Assembly (NCBI GenBank): GCA_013127575.1
Contig: CP053418.1
Span: 3,472,001-3,536,000, forward strand
Direction of reading: 5' to 3'
Source of the DNA: Ramlibacter terrae
GTDB lineage: Bacteria; Pseudomonadota; Gammaproteobacteria; Burkholderiales; Burkholderiaceae_C
DNA: 64,000 nucleotides
Shown: piece after piece, positions 52,587 to 62,182 of the stretch
Numbering within the stretch: position 1 is the stretch's first letter
How the letters are laid out: the number at the start of each line of letters is the position of its first letter
Position numbers and translations under genes: made by a program
The notes under the pieces: generated by a model
What the model was told of the DNA's origin: nothing
What the model saw: only the letters and a program-made list of their open reading frames with translations
The model's database searches: none

Positions 52587-53434
52587 ATGAAACGCCGACT
52601 GCTGTTCGCTGCCTCCGCCCCGGCGGGCCTCCTGTCCATGGGTTGCTCCAACCTCGACGAGCGGCAGCGCGAGTGGATCTTCCAGCCCAGCGACCGCAGC
52701 TGGGGCGGCACCGCCGAACTGGCGCAGGACATGCAGGAGGTCTGGATCCCGTTCCGCTCCGAAGTGACGCAGGCCGAAGCGCGGCTGCACGGCCTGTGGC
52801 TGGATGCCGAACACCTCCCCGAGTCGGCGCCCGTGCTGCTTTACCTGCACGGCGCCAAGTGGAACGTGAGCGGCTCGGCCCCGCGCATCCGCCGCATGCA
52901 GGACCTCGGCTTCTCGGTGCTGGCCATCGACTACCGCGGCTTCGGCAAGAGCACGCCGGGGCTGCCTTCGGAAGACATGGCGTACGAGGACGCGCGCGGC
53001 GGCGGGACTGGCTGGGCAAGCGCTACCCCGACCGGCCGCGCTACGTGTTCGGGCACTCGCTGGGTGGCGCCATCGCGATCGACCTCGCCTCGCGCGTCGG
53101 TGACGAGCAGGGCGTGATCGTCGAAGGCACCTTCACCTCCATCCCCGACGTTGCCAGCACCTTCAAGTGGGGCTGGCTGCCGGTGGGGCCGCTGATCACG
53201 CAGCGCTTCGACTCGGTGAAGAAGGTCGCCAAGGTGGGCTCGCCCCTGCTGGTGGTGCACGGCGCCAACGACCGCCTGATCCAGAGCGCGCTGGGCCGCC
53301 GGCTGTACGAGGCCGCCACCGGCCGCAAGCAGTTCCTCCCGGTCGAGGGCGGCTCGCACCACAGCACGATGTCGGTCGGCCTGAAGCAGTACCGCGAAGC
53401 GCTGGCCGACTTTTTCCGGCTTCAGAGGCCCTAG
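52587..53434 (+). CDS. Alpha/beta hydrolase, putative lipoprotein
   Basis: About 282 residues. Lipobox-like APAGLLSMGC after MKRRLLF. Hydrolase fold with LLYLHGAKWNVSG (oxyanion HG), VLAIDYRGFGKS, nucleophile elbow FGHSLGGAIAID, acid in VHGANDRLIQ and His in EGGSHHSTM. One frame change near 53005, between AYEDAR and DWLGKRYP. Related to BEM46/ABHD13-type serine hydrolases. Substrate unknown. The stop overlaps the convergent aroD. Confidence 0.83.
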
Positions 53435-54204
53435 CCCTGCGCGCGAGCCAACACGTCGAGCCCGGCGCGCACGTCCTCGATCGGCATCTGGCCCGGCGCT
53501 GAGGCCGCCGCGCCCACGGCGAACGTGAGCGCCGAACCGAAGGCGCCGCCGCACAGCCGGCTCACCGCGCCGAGCGGCCCCATCGCCATGCTGATCACCG
53601 GGATGTCCAGCGCGCGGCCGGCCTGCAGCGTGGCGCCCGAGGAGCACGTGCACGTCGTCCATCGACGCAGGCATCACCGCGAGCTTGGCGACGTCGGCGC
53701 CCAGCTCCTTCGCCTGCGCAAAACGCGCCGCCGGGGTTTCCGCTCTCGGCGTGCGCCGGAAGTCGTGGAACGACAGCACCAGCCCGATGCCCGCGCCGCC
53801 TGCGGCCGCGCGCACGCGCTGCAGGTCGCCCGGATCGTTGTCCATTTCGAAGTCGACCGGTCGGCCGCGCCCGCCGCGCACACCGCTTCGTAGAGCGCGA
53901 CCACCGCGGGCTCGTCCAGCGCGATCGGCTGGCCGCCTTCGCGCTGCGAGCGGCGCGTGAAAAGGATCGGGATCCCATCGACAGCGTCACGCAGCGCCGC
54001 CGCGGCAGCGAGCACCGCCGCCGTGTCGGCCAGCGCCGGAAGAAATCGACGCGCCATTCAACGAGGTCCGGCTGCTTGGCCGCGACCAGGGCGCGCCTCG
54101 GTCAGGAGGGCGGGCAGCGTCGCCGCGACGAGCGGCGCGCAGACGGCGGGCAGGCGTCCGCCGGCCGGGGGACGGCCTTTCACGGCAAGGGGGCGAAACG
54201 ACAT
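53431..54204 (-). CDS. aroD: Type I 3-dehydroquinate dehydratase
   Basis: Third step of the shikimate pathway, by a Schiff-base Lys. About 257 residues after repair: MSFRPLAVKGRPPAGGRLP, VCAPLVAATLPALL, DLVEWRVDFF, IPILFTRRSQREGG, VDFEMDNDPGD, VLSFHDFRRTP (catalytic His) and ELGADVAKLAVMP (Lys), then ISMAMGPLGAVSRLCGGAFGSALTF. Breaks near 54092 (one base added before ctgg), at 54039 (ccgg for cctgg), 53861 (ccgg for ccagg) and 53642 (cctcgg for cctgg). Type I is less usual than type II in Burkholderiales. Confidence 0.88.
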
Positions 54205-54261
54205 GGCGGCTCCAGCGCAAGGGCGCGGCCGCGATTGTACGAACGAAGGGAAAGGGCCCGG

Positions 54262-54495
54262 CTACTCGCCGTGCGTCGTGGACGCGCCGGCCTGCGGGTG
54301 CTGCGAAGCCTGCGACTGCTGCTGCGCCGAGGCGCCCGCGTCGGCCACGGCGCGCTGCGCTTCCGCGCGCCGGAAGCCGAGCTTGCGCAACTCGCGCTCC
54401 AGCAATTCCTTGCGCACCGACATCGGGAGGCTTTCCGAAGCCCACGAGCCCGACACGTGCTCGTCCGCGTCGAGAACCGTTCTGCTACTGCTCAT
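54262..54495 (-). CDS. Small hypothetical protein
   Basis: 77 residues: MSSSRTVLDADEHVSGSWAS, a helical basic middle (SVRKELLERELRKLGFRRAEAQ) and an Ala/Gln/Ser-rich tail. No recognised domain. The start is preceded by TTTCTTCTT, a poor ribosome site, so a frame error upstream cannot be excluded. It follows the response regulator on the same strand. Confidence 0.45.
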   Translation of the reverse strand: MSSSRTVLDADEHVSGSWASESLPMSVRKELLERELRKLGFRRAEAQRAVADAGASAQQQSQASQHPQAGASTTHGE

Positions 54496-54573
54496 AAGAA
54501 GAAATGTCGCATGTAAAGCTGCACGGCCGTGTAGGAAGTTCGCGAGGCTTGTGTCCGACACGTCCGACAGGTT

Positions 54574-54971
54574 TCAGGGGCCGGAGTTTTCCCGGCTCGC
54601 CAATGCGTCGCACCATGCGATGAAGGCCTCGGTCTCGCTCTTGTCGAAGACGGCGTCCGCGCCGAGCTCGAGGCAATGCTGCCGCACCCCGGGCTGGCAT
54701 AGCTGCTGAACACCACGATGCGGCCGCCGTTCGGGTCGGCCTTGCAGGCGCGCACCACGTTCATCCCCGCGCCTTGCTCGAGCACGAGGTCGACGATCGC
54801 CAGGTCCCATTGCCCCGCGTTGTCGTGCAGCCAGAGGCTGGCCTCCGCCTCCGTGCTTGCCACCGCGACCACCCGGAAACCCCCGATCGATGCGAACAGG
54901 TCGTGCAGCAATCCGCGCATGCGCTGGAGGTCTTCCACCGGGAACACCCTCAGTTCCAAAGCGTTCTCCAA
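54574..54971 (-). CDS. Single-domain response-regulator-like protein
   Basis: About 133 residues with a receiver fold: [21 protein letters not shown], a phospho-acceptor candidate in [29 protein letters not shown] and the Lys region [13 protein letters not shown]. Only the first of the usual acidic pair is clear (VEDLQ). TTG start. One break at 54697 (five G read as four). No output domain, so a CheY-like or phosphorelay role is possible. No kinase nearby. Confidence 0.7.
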
Positions 54972-55085
54972 TTTCTCGATGGAGCAAATTGTCGCGCGGC
55001 AGTGGCTTCGTTGCGTGTTACCGAATTCAAGTTGGCGCGCGTCCTACAGACGCGCAGCGCTCCCGGGAGAGGATGGCCCATCTGC

Positions 55086-55091
55086 TAACCT
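55086..55091 (+). promoter_or_regulatory. -10-like hexamer TAACCT with TGC extension, miaA
   Basis: TGCTAACCT, an extended -10 form, ends 7 bases before the miaA ATG. Candidate leaderless start, moderate match. Confidence 0.35.
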
Positions 55092-55098
55092 CGACGCG

Positions 55099-56029
55099 AT
55101 GTCCACGCGCGCCCTGCCCGCCACGCTGGCCCTGGCCGGGCCCACCGCCTCGGGCAAGACCGCCGCCGCCCGGCACTGGCCGAAGCGCTCGGCGCGGAGA
55201 TCGTCAGCGTCGATTCGGCGCTGGTGTACCGCGGCATGGACATCGGCACCGCCAAGCCCACGGCCGCCGAACGCGCCGCCGTCCCGCATCACCTGATCGA
55301 CATCCGAGACCCCGCGCAGGCGTACAGCGCCGCCGAGTTCGCCACCGACGCGCTGCGGCTGGCGCGCGAGATCCGGCGCGCGGCCGGCGGGTGCTGCTCG
55401 CGGGCGGCACCATGCTGTACTTCAAGGCCTTGTTCGACGGACTCGACGCGATGCCGCCGGCCGACCCGGAAATCCGCGCCGCCCTCGATGCGGAAGCGCG
55501 CGAGCACGGCTGGCCGGCGCTGCACGCGCAGCTCGCCCTTGCCGATCCGGCGACGGCGGCACGGCTCGCCCCCAACGACGCGCAGCGCATCCAGCGCGCG
55601 CTGGAGGTCTTTCGGACCACGGGCCGCCCGCTGGCCAGCTTCCACACCGGCGGAGCCTCGGGCTGGCAACCCGACCTGTTCCTGTCGCTCGAACCCACCG
55701 ACCGCGCCTGGCTGCACGATCGCATCGGGCGGCGCTTCGACGCGATGCTGGCGGGCGGCTTCCTCGACGAGGTGAAAGCGCTGCGCGCGCGCGGCGACCT
55801 GCACGCCGACGTGCCCAGCATGCGCTGCGTGGGCTACCGGCAGGCCCGGGAAGCGCTCGACACCGGCGAGCCGCTCGCCTCGCTGCGCGAGCGCGGCGTG
55901 GCCGCCACCCGCCAGCTCGCCAAGCGCCAGCTCACCTGGTTGCGCAGCATGCCGCAACGCACGGTGATCGCCTGCGACGCACCGGACGTGCAGGCGCAAT
56001 TGCGGCGGGCCGTGGGGCTGGCGGCATGA
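55099..56029 (+). CDS. miaA: tRNA dimethylallyltransferase
   Basis: Prenylates A37 of tRNAs reading UNN codons. About 310 residues: P-loop [99 protein letters not shown] and [14 protein letters not shown]. Breaks at 55170 (gcccgg for gccctgg) and about 55389. Its stop overlaps the ABC ATPase start. Often beside mutL in proteobacteria; here four genes separate them. Confidence 0.95.
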
Positions 56030-56680
56030 TGCTGGAGGTGCGCGACCTCGCCAAGCGCTATGGCGAGACGACGGTGTTCCGCGACGTGTCGCTCTCGGTC
56101 GCCGCCGGTGAGTTCGTGGCGATCGTCGGCGAGTCGGGCGTCGGCAAATCGACGCTGCTCAATTGCATGGCCGGCCGGACGACTGGGACACGGGCAGCAT
56201 CCACGTCGCCGGCACCGACTGGGCGCGCTGCGCGAAGATGCGCGCGCCATCCTGCGGCGCGAGAAGCTCGGCTTCGTGTTCCGGGCCTTCCACGTGCTCC
56301 CGCACCTCGACGTGGCCCAGAACGTCGGTTTGCCCTTGCTGCTGCTGCTGCAGCGGCCGGACCCGGCCCGCGTGGCCGCGATGCTCGACGCCGTGGGGCT
56401 GGCCGGACTCGGGGCGCGGCTGCCGCAGTCGCTCAGCGGCGGCCAGCTCCAGCGTGTAGCGATCGCCCGTGCGCTCGTGCACCGGCCCAGCCTGCTGCTG
56501 GCCGATGAGCCCACCGGCAACCTCGACCCGGCGACGGCCGGACGCATCATGGAGTTGCTGCGCGACCAGGCGCGCGAGACCGGCGCCGCGCTGGTGCTGG
56601 TGACGCATTCGGCGGCCGCGGCGGGGCGCGCAGACCGCGTTCTGCACCTGCGCAGCGACGGGATGGCCGAGAGCGCCTAG
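56026..56680 (+). CDS. ABC transporter ATP-binding protein
   Basis: About 218 residues of LolD/MacB type. Walker [16 protein letters not shown], signature [15 protein letters not shown], Walker [14 protein letters not shown], switch His LVTHS. The Q-loop reads [14 protein letters not shown] where Gln is expected (ttccgggcc for ttccaggcc at 56283), probably a miscall in CCAGG. Breaks at 56175 and 56219 restore LDDWDTGSI and TDLGALRED, both CCTGG. Likely partner is the FtsX-like permease at 58263, now separated by three genes. Confidence 0.9.
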
Positions 56681-56702
56681 AGCGCCTTGAGGTTCCTGTT
56701 TG

Positions 56703-57284
56703 CTAGGGCGCCTGCAACCCGAGCCGCTGCGCCAGCGCGGGCGCCGGCAGCGAACCTTCGATCGTCACCACTTCGCCGCTTTGTGCATGCCGCGCCACCA
56801 CGGTCGGTACGCTGGCGAAGCCGAGGCGCGTGAACAGCGCCGTGTTGCGCTTGACCGCCTCCTGTTGCGGCTCGGTGCCGCCGCGCGGGCCGATGCCGCC
56901 GCCCTTCTCGCGCAGCGAGGCTTCGTGCTGGTCCATCGCCGCGACGGGATCGGTCGCCGCCAGCAGCGCGGCGCCTTGCGTGGCGCTCTTCTCGCCGAGG
57001 ATCCCGACCGGGATCCAGACGAACCGCGACTGCGTCCTCAGCGGGCGGGCCGCGGTCCACAGCGCGGCGCAATGCGGGCACTGCGGATCGAAGAACACGT
57101 AGGCAGTGCGCGCGCTCATCGTCGCGCCCAGGCTGAAACCCTGCGCCTCGGCGGCGATCGCATCGATCGAAACGGGTGTGGAAGCGGCCGGCGCGGCGGA
57201 CGGCTCAGGTGCGTCCTTGCAGGCCGACAACGCCAGCGACAACGCCGCCGCGGCAGCGGCGGGAAACAGCAGCCGGCGTCGCAT
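56703..57284 (-). CDS. DsbC/DsbG-type thioredoxin-fold lipoprotein
   Basis: 193 residues, intact. Lipoprotein signal (AAAAAALSLALSAC), then a thioredoxin fold with FFDPQCPHCAALW (CPHC active site) and the cis-Pro loop FASVPTVVA. It lacks the DsbC dimerisation domain. A periplasmic thiol-disulphide exchange role is likely. Start overlaps the upstream hypothetical gene (TGATG). Confidence 0.83.
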   Translation of the reverse strand: MRRRLLFPAAAAAALSLALSACKDAPEPSAAPAASTPVSIDAIAAEAQGFSLGATMSARTAYVFFDPQCPHCAALWTAARPLRTQSRFVWIPVGILGEKSATQGAALLAATDPVAAMDQHEASLREKGGGIGPRGGTEPQQEAVKRNTALFTRLGFASVPTVVARHAQSGEVVTIEGSLPAPALAQRLGLQAP

Positions 57285-57550
57285 CAGCCGCCCACTTCCG
57301 CCTTGACCTGCTCGAGCATCTCGACCACTTCCTCCGGGTCTTCGGCGGCTTGCGCCACCTTGCGCTCCAGCACCTCGTTCTGCGCGATCGCCCGGGCCAC
57401 GTCCTCGCTGCGCTCGTGCGGCGGCAGGTTGCGGTCCAGCGCGCCGTGGGTGAGTCCGAGTTCGGCGCTGGCGACTTCGAGTTCGCGCTGCACTTCGTCG
57501 GTCTTGGCGCTGACCTGGTCGAGCTGGGTGGCGGGGCTGTTCGTACGCAT
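57284..57550 (-). CDS. Small acidic helical hypothetical protein
   Basis: 88 residues, intact: MRTNSPATQLDQVSAKTDEV, then Glu-rich amphipathic helices (QRELEVASAELG, EDVARAIAQNEVLERKV, PEEVVEMLEQVKAEVGG). Probably coiled coil. No recognised family. Coupled to the DsbG-like gene. Confidence 0.6.
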   Translation of the reverse strand: MRTNSPATQLDQVSAKTDEVQRELEVASAELGLTHGALDRNLPPHERSEDVARAIAQNEVLERKVAQAAEDPEEVVEMLEQVKAEVGG

Positions 57551-57741
57551 GGGAGCTTTCTCGGATTGCGATGCCTAAGCATAGCCATTGGCGGCCGGCT
57601 CAACGGTCAGGCGACGCCGTCAAGCCGACGCCGAATCGACCGGATCGCGGTCGGCGCGGTGCCACTGCACGTGACGCCGTTCTCCTACAAGTGGTGACAG
57701 TGCCGCTGACCCATCATGGAAGCCCCACAAGGAGAACGACC

Positions 57742-58223
57742 ATGGCGACCCGCAAAGAGAAAGACGCATGCGACATGCTCGACGCCGAGCACCGCGCGGT
57801 GAAGAAGATGTTCAAGGAGTACGAGGAGCTGATGGAATCCCGCTCCCGCAGCGCGGCCCAGAAGAAGATGGACTGGCCCGCACGATCTGCAACGAGCTGA
57901 CGGTGCATGCGCAGATCGAGGAAGAAATCTTTTACCCGGCCCTGCGCGCCGTGATCAAGGACACCGACCTGCTGGCCGAAGCCGAGGTCGAGCATGCCTC
58001 CGCCAAGGACCTGATCGCGCAGATCCGGGCCATGGACGAGCCGGGCGAGATGTTCGACGCCAAGGTCACCGTGCTGGGCGAGTACATCGACCACCACGTG
58101 AAGGAAGAGCGCAACGAGATCTTCCCCAAGGCACGCTCGGCTCGCAAGCTCGACCTGGTCGCGATGCGCGAACAGCTGATGCAGCGGCGCGAAGAGCTGA
58201 TGGGCGAGACGGCCGAAGCCTGA
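57742..58223 (+). CDS. Hemerythrin-domain protein
   Basis: About 160 residues. Hemerythrin HHE pattern: MLDAEHRAVKKMFKEYEEL, ICNELTVHAQIEEEIFYPAL, AEVEHASAKDLIAQI and YIDHHVKEERNEIFPKA supply the expected His and Glu di-iron ligands. AAGGAGA lies 6 bases upstream. One break at 57873 (gactgg for gacctgg). Cytoplasmic; may bind oxygen or NO, or repair iron centres. Confidence 0.88.
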
Positions 58224-58250
58224 CCGCCGGGCGGGCACGCGGCCGCGCCG

Positions 58251-58256
58251 CACAAT
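58251..58256 (+). promoter_or_regulatory. -10-like hexamer CACAAT, FtsX-like permease
   Basis: CACAAT ends 6 bases before the permease ATG; the GGGCGC between is not a usable ribosome site. Candidate leaderless start. Confidence 0.35.
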
Positions 58257-58262
58257 GGGCGC

Positions 58263-60777
58263 ATGCTCGCGCTGCTCGCCACCTATTCCTGGCAGGAAGT
58301 GCGCCACCACGCGTGGCGCAGCGCCGCCGCCGTGCTGGCCGTCATGCTCGGCGTGGCGCTGGCTTTCTCCGTCCACCTGATCAACGCTTCCGCGCTGGAT
58401 GAATTCGCCGGCGCGGCACGCTCCGCCGGGGGCCAGCCCGACACGGAGCTGCGCGCCGCCCGGGGCGCGATGGACGAAGCGCTCTACCGGCGCGTCGCCA
58501 CCGACCCGCAGGTGGCATGGGCCAGTCCCGTTCTCGAACTTCAAACGCTCGCCGTCGCCTCCGACGGAACGCGCCGCACCGTGCGCGTTCTCGGCATCGA
58601 CGCGCTCGTCGCCCCCACCACCGGCACCGGAGCTGATGCCGGTGCCGGCCGAAGGCGCCGACCGGCTGGCGATGCTGGCGCCGTCGCAGGCTTTCCTCAA
58701 CGCGTCCGCGCGGGCCGCGCTGCCCGCGGTCGCCGTGCGCGTGCAGGTCGGCTTGGCCTTGCGCGAGCTGCGCGTGGCCGGCACCGTGGCCGCCGGCGGC
58801 GGACCGCTTCTGGTGATGGACATCGGCGCCGCGCAAGACCTCTTCGGCCGCGTCGGGCAGCTCTCGCGCATCGACGTGCGGCTGCGGCCCGGCGCCGACC
58901 GCGCGGCCTGGCTGCGCTCGCTGCAACTCCCGCCGCAGGTGCAGGCCGCCGAACCCGAAGCGGCCAACCAGCGCGTCGGCGAGCTGTCGCGCGCCTACCG
59001 CGTGAACCTCACCGTGCTGGCCCCGGTGGCCCTGTTCACCGGCGCCTTCCTCGTGTTCTCGGTGCTCGCGCTCAGCGTGGCACGGCGGGCGCAGCAGTTC
59101 GCCTTGCTGGGGGTGCTGGGGCTGACGGCGCGGCAGCGGCTGGGGCTGGTGCTTGCCGAATCCGCCGTGCTCGGCGTGATCGGCAGCACCGCCGGGATCG
59201 CATTGGGCACCGGGCTCGCGGCGGCCGCGCTGGCGTTGCTCGGGGGCGACCCGGGCGGCGGCTACTTCCCCGGCGTGCAGCCCCGCCTGCAATGGAGCAC
59301 GACGGCCGCCGTGGTGTATGGCGTGCTCGGCGTCGTCGCGGCGCTCGCGGGTGGCTGGCTGCCCGCGCGCAACGCGGCGCAACTGCCGCTCGCGCAGACG
59401 CTCAAGGGCTGGGCTCGGCGCTGCCGCGCGGACGCCGCCACCTCTGGAGCTGGGCCGCGCTGCTCGCGGCCGGCCTGCTGGCGATGCTGCCGCCCATCGC
59501 GGGCGTGCCGCTCGCGGCCTATCTCTCCGTCGGCTTGCTGCTGGTGGGCGGCATCGGCGTGCTGCCGGGCGCGGTGGGCCTGCTCTATGACCGCATCGCG
59601 CCGTGGGTGGCCCACCGGCTGCTGCCCCTGCTGGCGGTGGAGCGCGCCCGGCGCGTGCGCGAGAGCGCGGCGGTGGCGGTCAGCGGCGTCGTCGCCGCCC
59701 TCAGCCTCGCGGTAGCGTTGACGGTGATGGTCTCCAGCTTCCGCCAGTCGGTGGCGGACTGGCTCGACGTGCTGCTGCCGGCCGACCTGTACCTGCGCAC
59801 GGCCGGCAGCGCCGCCAGCGGCGACACGGCCTTCCTCACGCCGCAACTCGTCGCGGGCGTCGCAGCCCTGCCCCGCGTCGAGCGCGCCGCCACGCAGCGC
59901 GTGCGCAACCTGCAACTCGATCCGGCACGCCCCCAGTGACGCTGCTCGCGCGGCCCATTGGCAATGCCGCCCGCGTGCTGCCGCTGGTGGGCGATGCGGT
60001 GCCGGTGCCGCCGGGCCGCATCCCCGTGTACGTGAGCGAGGCGATGGTGGACCTGTATGGCGCGCGCCGCGGCGAGCCCTTGCCGCTGCTCGAGCCCGCC
60101 CTAGGCCCCGGCCCGTACTTCGTGGCCGGCGTGTGGCGCGACTACGTGCGGCAGACCGGCGCCGTGATCCTCGAGCAGCGCGACTACCAGCGCCTCACCG
60201 GCGACACGCGCGTCAATGACCTGCAGCTCTGGCTGGCGCCCGGGGCTTCGGCGCAGGAGGCGCAAGCCGCCGTCCGCAAACTGGTACGCGACACCACCGG
60301 CGATGCGAGCCTGGTGGAACTGGCCTCGGCCTCGGAAGTGCGCGGCGTGTCGCTGCGCATCTTCGACCGCAGCTTCGCCGTCACCTACTGGCTGCAGGCC
60401 GTGGCCATCGCGATCGGCCTGTTCGGCGTGGCGGCCAGCTTCAGCGCGCAGGTGCTGGCGCGGCGCAAGGAGTTCGGGCTGCTGGCGCACTGGGCCTCAC
60501 GCGGCGGCAGGTGCTTGCGGTCGTGGCGGGTGAAGGCGCGGCGTGGACCCTGATCGGCGCGCTGGCCGGCCTCGGCCTCGGGCTGGCGGTGGCGGTGGTG
60601 CTGGTGCACGTGGTCAACCCGCAAAGCTTCCACTGGACGATGGACCTGCTGGTGCCCTGGCTGCGGCTGCTGCTGCTGTGCGCCGCGGTGGTGGCTGCCG
60701 GCACCATCACTGCATGGCTCGCCGGACGCGCGGCCGCGGGTCGCGACGCGGTGCTCGCCGTGAAGGAAGACTGGTGA
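58263..60777 (+). CDS. ABC transporter permease, FtsX-like, two-repeat form
   Basis: About 838 residues with two FtsX/MacB-type repeats, each with an N-terminal anchor and three C-terminal helices. N-terminus TYSWQEVRHHAWRSAAAVLAVMLGVALAFSV; mid VLAPVALFTGAFLVFSVLALSVARR and GVLGLTARQRLGLVLAE; second half VRESAAVAVSGVVAALSLAVAL and a matching LGLTRRQVLAVVAGEG. Breaks near 58632, at 59414 (ggctgg), 59933 (cccagtg for cccaggtg) and 60491 (cactgg for cacctgg). Works with the ATPase at 56026 and the AttH-like protein that follows. Confidence 0.87.
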
Positions 60778-61825
60778 TCAGCCGCCGCCCCTTCCTGGCC
60801 GCCCTGCCCTGGCTGGCCGCCGCGCCCGGCGCCTTCGGCCTGCCCGAGCGGGCCTTGGCCTTTCCGGCCGACCATGGCGCGCATCCGGACCTGCGCACCG
60901 AGTGGTGGTACATCACCGGCCAGGCGCGCGCGGGCGGGCGCAGCTTCGGCTTCCGGGTGACCTTCTTCCGCTCGCGCGTGGACGCCACGCAAGGCATGCA
61001 ATCGCGCTTTGCCGCGAAGCAGTTGCTGTTCGCGCATGCCGCGCTCACCGACGTCGACGGCCGCAAGCTGTGGCACGACCAGCGCATCGCGCGCCGGGGC
61101 TTCGGCGTCGCGGAAGCGTCCACCACGGATGCGAACCTGCGCCTGCGCGACTGGTCGCTGGTGCGCGATGGCGCCCACTGGAACGCGCGCCTGCCGGCCG
61201 GCGACTTCGCGCTGGACCTGCGCTGCGAGCAGGTCCAGCCGGTGCTGCTGCAAGGCCGCGCGGGCCTGTCGCGCAAGGGCCCGGATGCGACCCGGGCGAG
61301 CTACTACTACAGCCTGCCGCAACTGGCGGTCGGCGGCCGCATCACCTTGCGCGGGCAGCGCTTCGAGGTCACGGGCAAGGCCTGGCTGGACCACGAGTGG
61401 AGCGAAGCGCTGATGCACCCGGAGGCGGTGGGCTGGGACTGGATCGGCATGAACCTGGACGACGGCAGCGCGCTCACCGCCTTCCAGCTGCGCGCCGGGG
61501 ATGGGCACGCGCTGTGGGACGGCGGTTCGTTCCGCAGCGCTGCCGGCGCGCTGTACGTGGCGGGCCGCGGCGAGACCGAGTTCCGGCCGCAGCGGCGCTG
61601 GACCAGCGCCCTGTCGAACGCGACTTACCCGGTGGAGTGGATCGTGAAGACGCCGGCGGACTTCTACACGGTGCGCGCCGTGCTCGACAACCGGGAACTG
61701 GACAGCCGCGCCTCGACCGGCGCGATCTACTGGGAGGGCCTCTCCGACCTCGTCGACAGCAACGGGCGCACGGTGGGCCGCGGGTACCGGAGATGACGGG
61801 CTACGCAGGGCGGCTGCGGCTTTGA
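60774..61825 (+). CDS. AttH/CrtC-like lipocalin-domain protein
   Basis: About 350 residues, GTG start overlapping the permease stop. Leader RRPFLAALPWLAAAPGAFGL. AttH/CrtC fold features: PDLRTEWWYITGQ near the start, FGFRVTFFRS, YYYSLPQLAVGG, GKAWLDHEWSEALM and GWDWIGMNLDDGSALTAFQ. One break at 61788 (taccgg for tacctgg). Commonly encoded with MacB/FtsX-type ABC transporters, so it probably binds a lipid or secondary product moved by this system. Hydratase activity is not implied. Confidence 0.88.
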
Positions 61826-61837
61826 AGCCGCGGCCGC

Positions 61838-62182
61838 CTAGACGCGGCGCACTTCCATGATGCCGCCGCCGGTGGCCGCGTCGTAGATCACCCGGTCGCG
61901 CAACGCGAGGTGCAGCAGGATCTTGCCTGCGTTCCACGCCACCAGCCGGTTGACGGCCACGCCGGCGAACACCAGGCCGAAGCCGGGCCACGTTGCCCCG
62001 CCCAACGCGAGGGCGAGGCCGGCGCCGATCATCGCCATCACGATCGGCAGCAGCCACAAGCGCTGCCGCACCCAGCCGCGGGCCAGCTTGGGATCGACGA
62101 TGACGCGAAAGCGGCCCTGCGGCAGGCCGGTGCGGAAGTCGTCGTGGCTGACGTACTCCGCCAGGTTTTCGTCGATGTTCAC
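61838..62182 (-). CDS. Small membrane protein downstream of the amidohydrolase
   Basis: 114 residues, intact. GTG start overlapping the amidohydrolase stop (GTGA). Soluble N-terminus VNIDENLAEYVSHDDFRTGLPQG, two hydrophobic helices (LLPIVMAMIGAGLALALGG and GFGLVFAGVAVNRLVAW), and a short C-terminus RDRVIYDAATGGGIMEVRRV. No recognised family. Confidence 0.65.
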   Translation of the reverse strand: MNIDENLAEYVSHDDFRTGLPQGRFRVIVDPKLARGWVRQRLWLLPIVMAMIGAGLALALGGATWPGFGLVFAGVAVNRLVAWNAGKILLHLALRDRVIYDAATGGGIMEVRRV

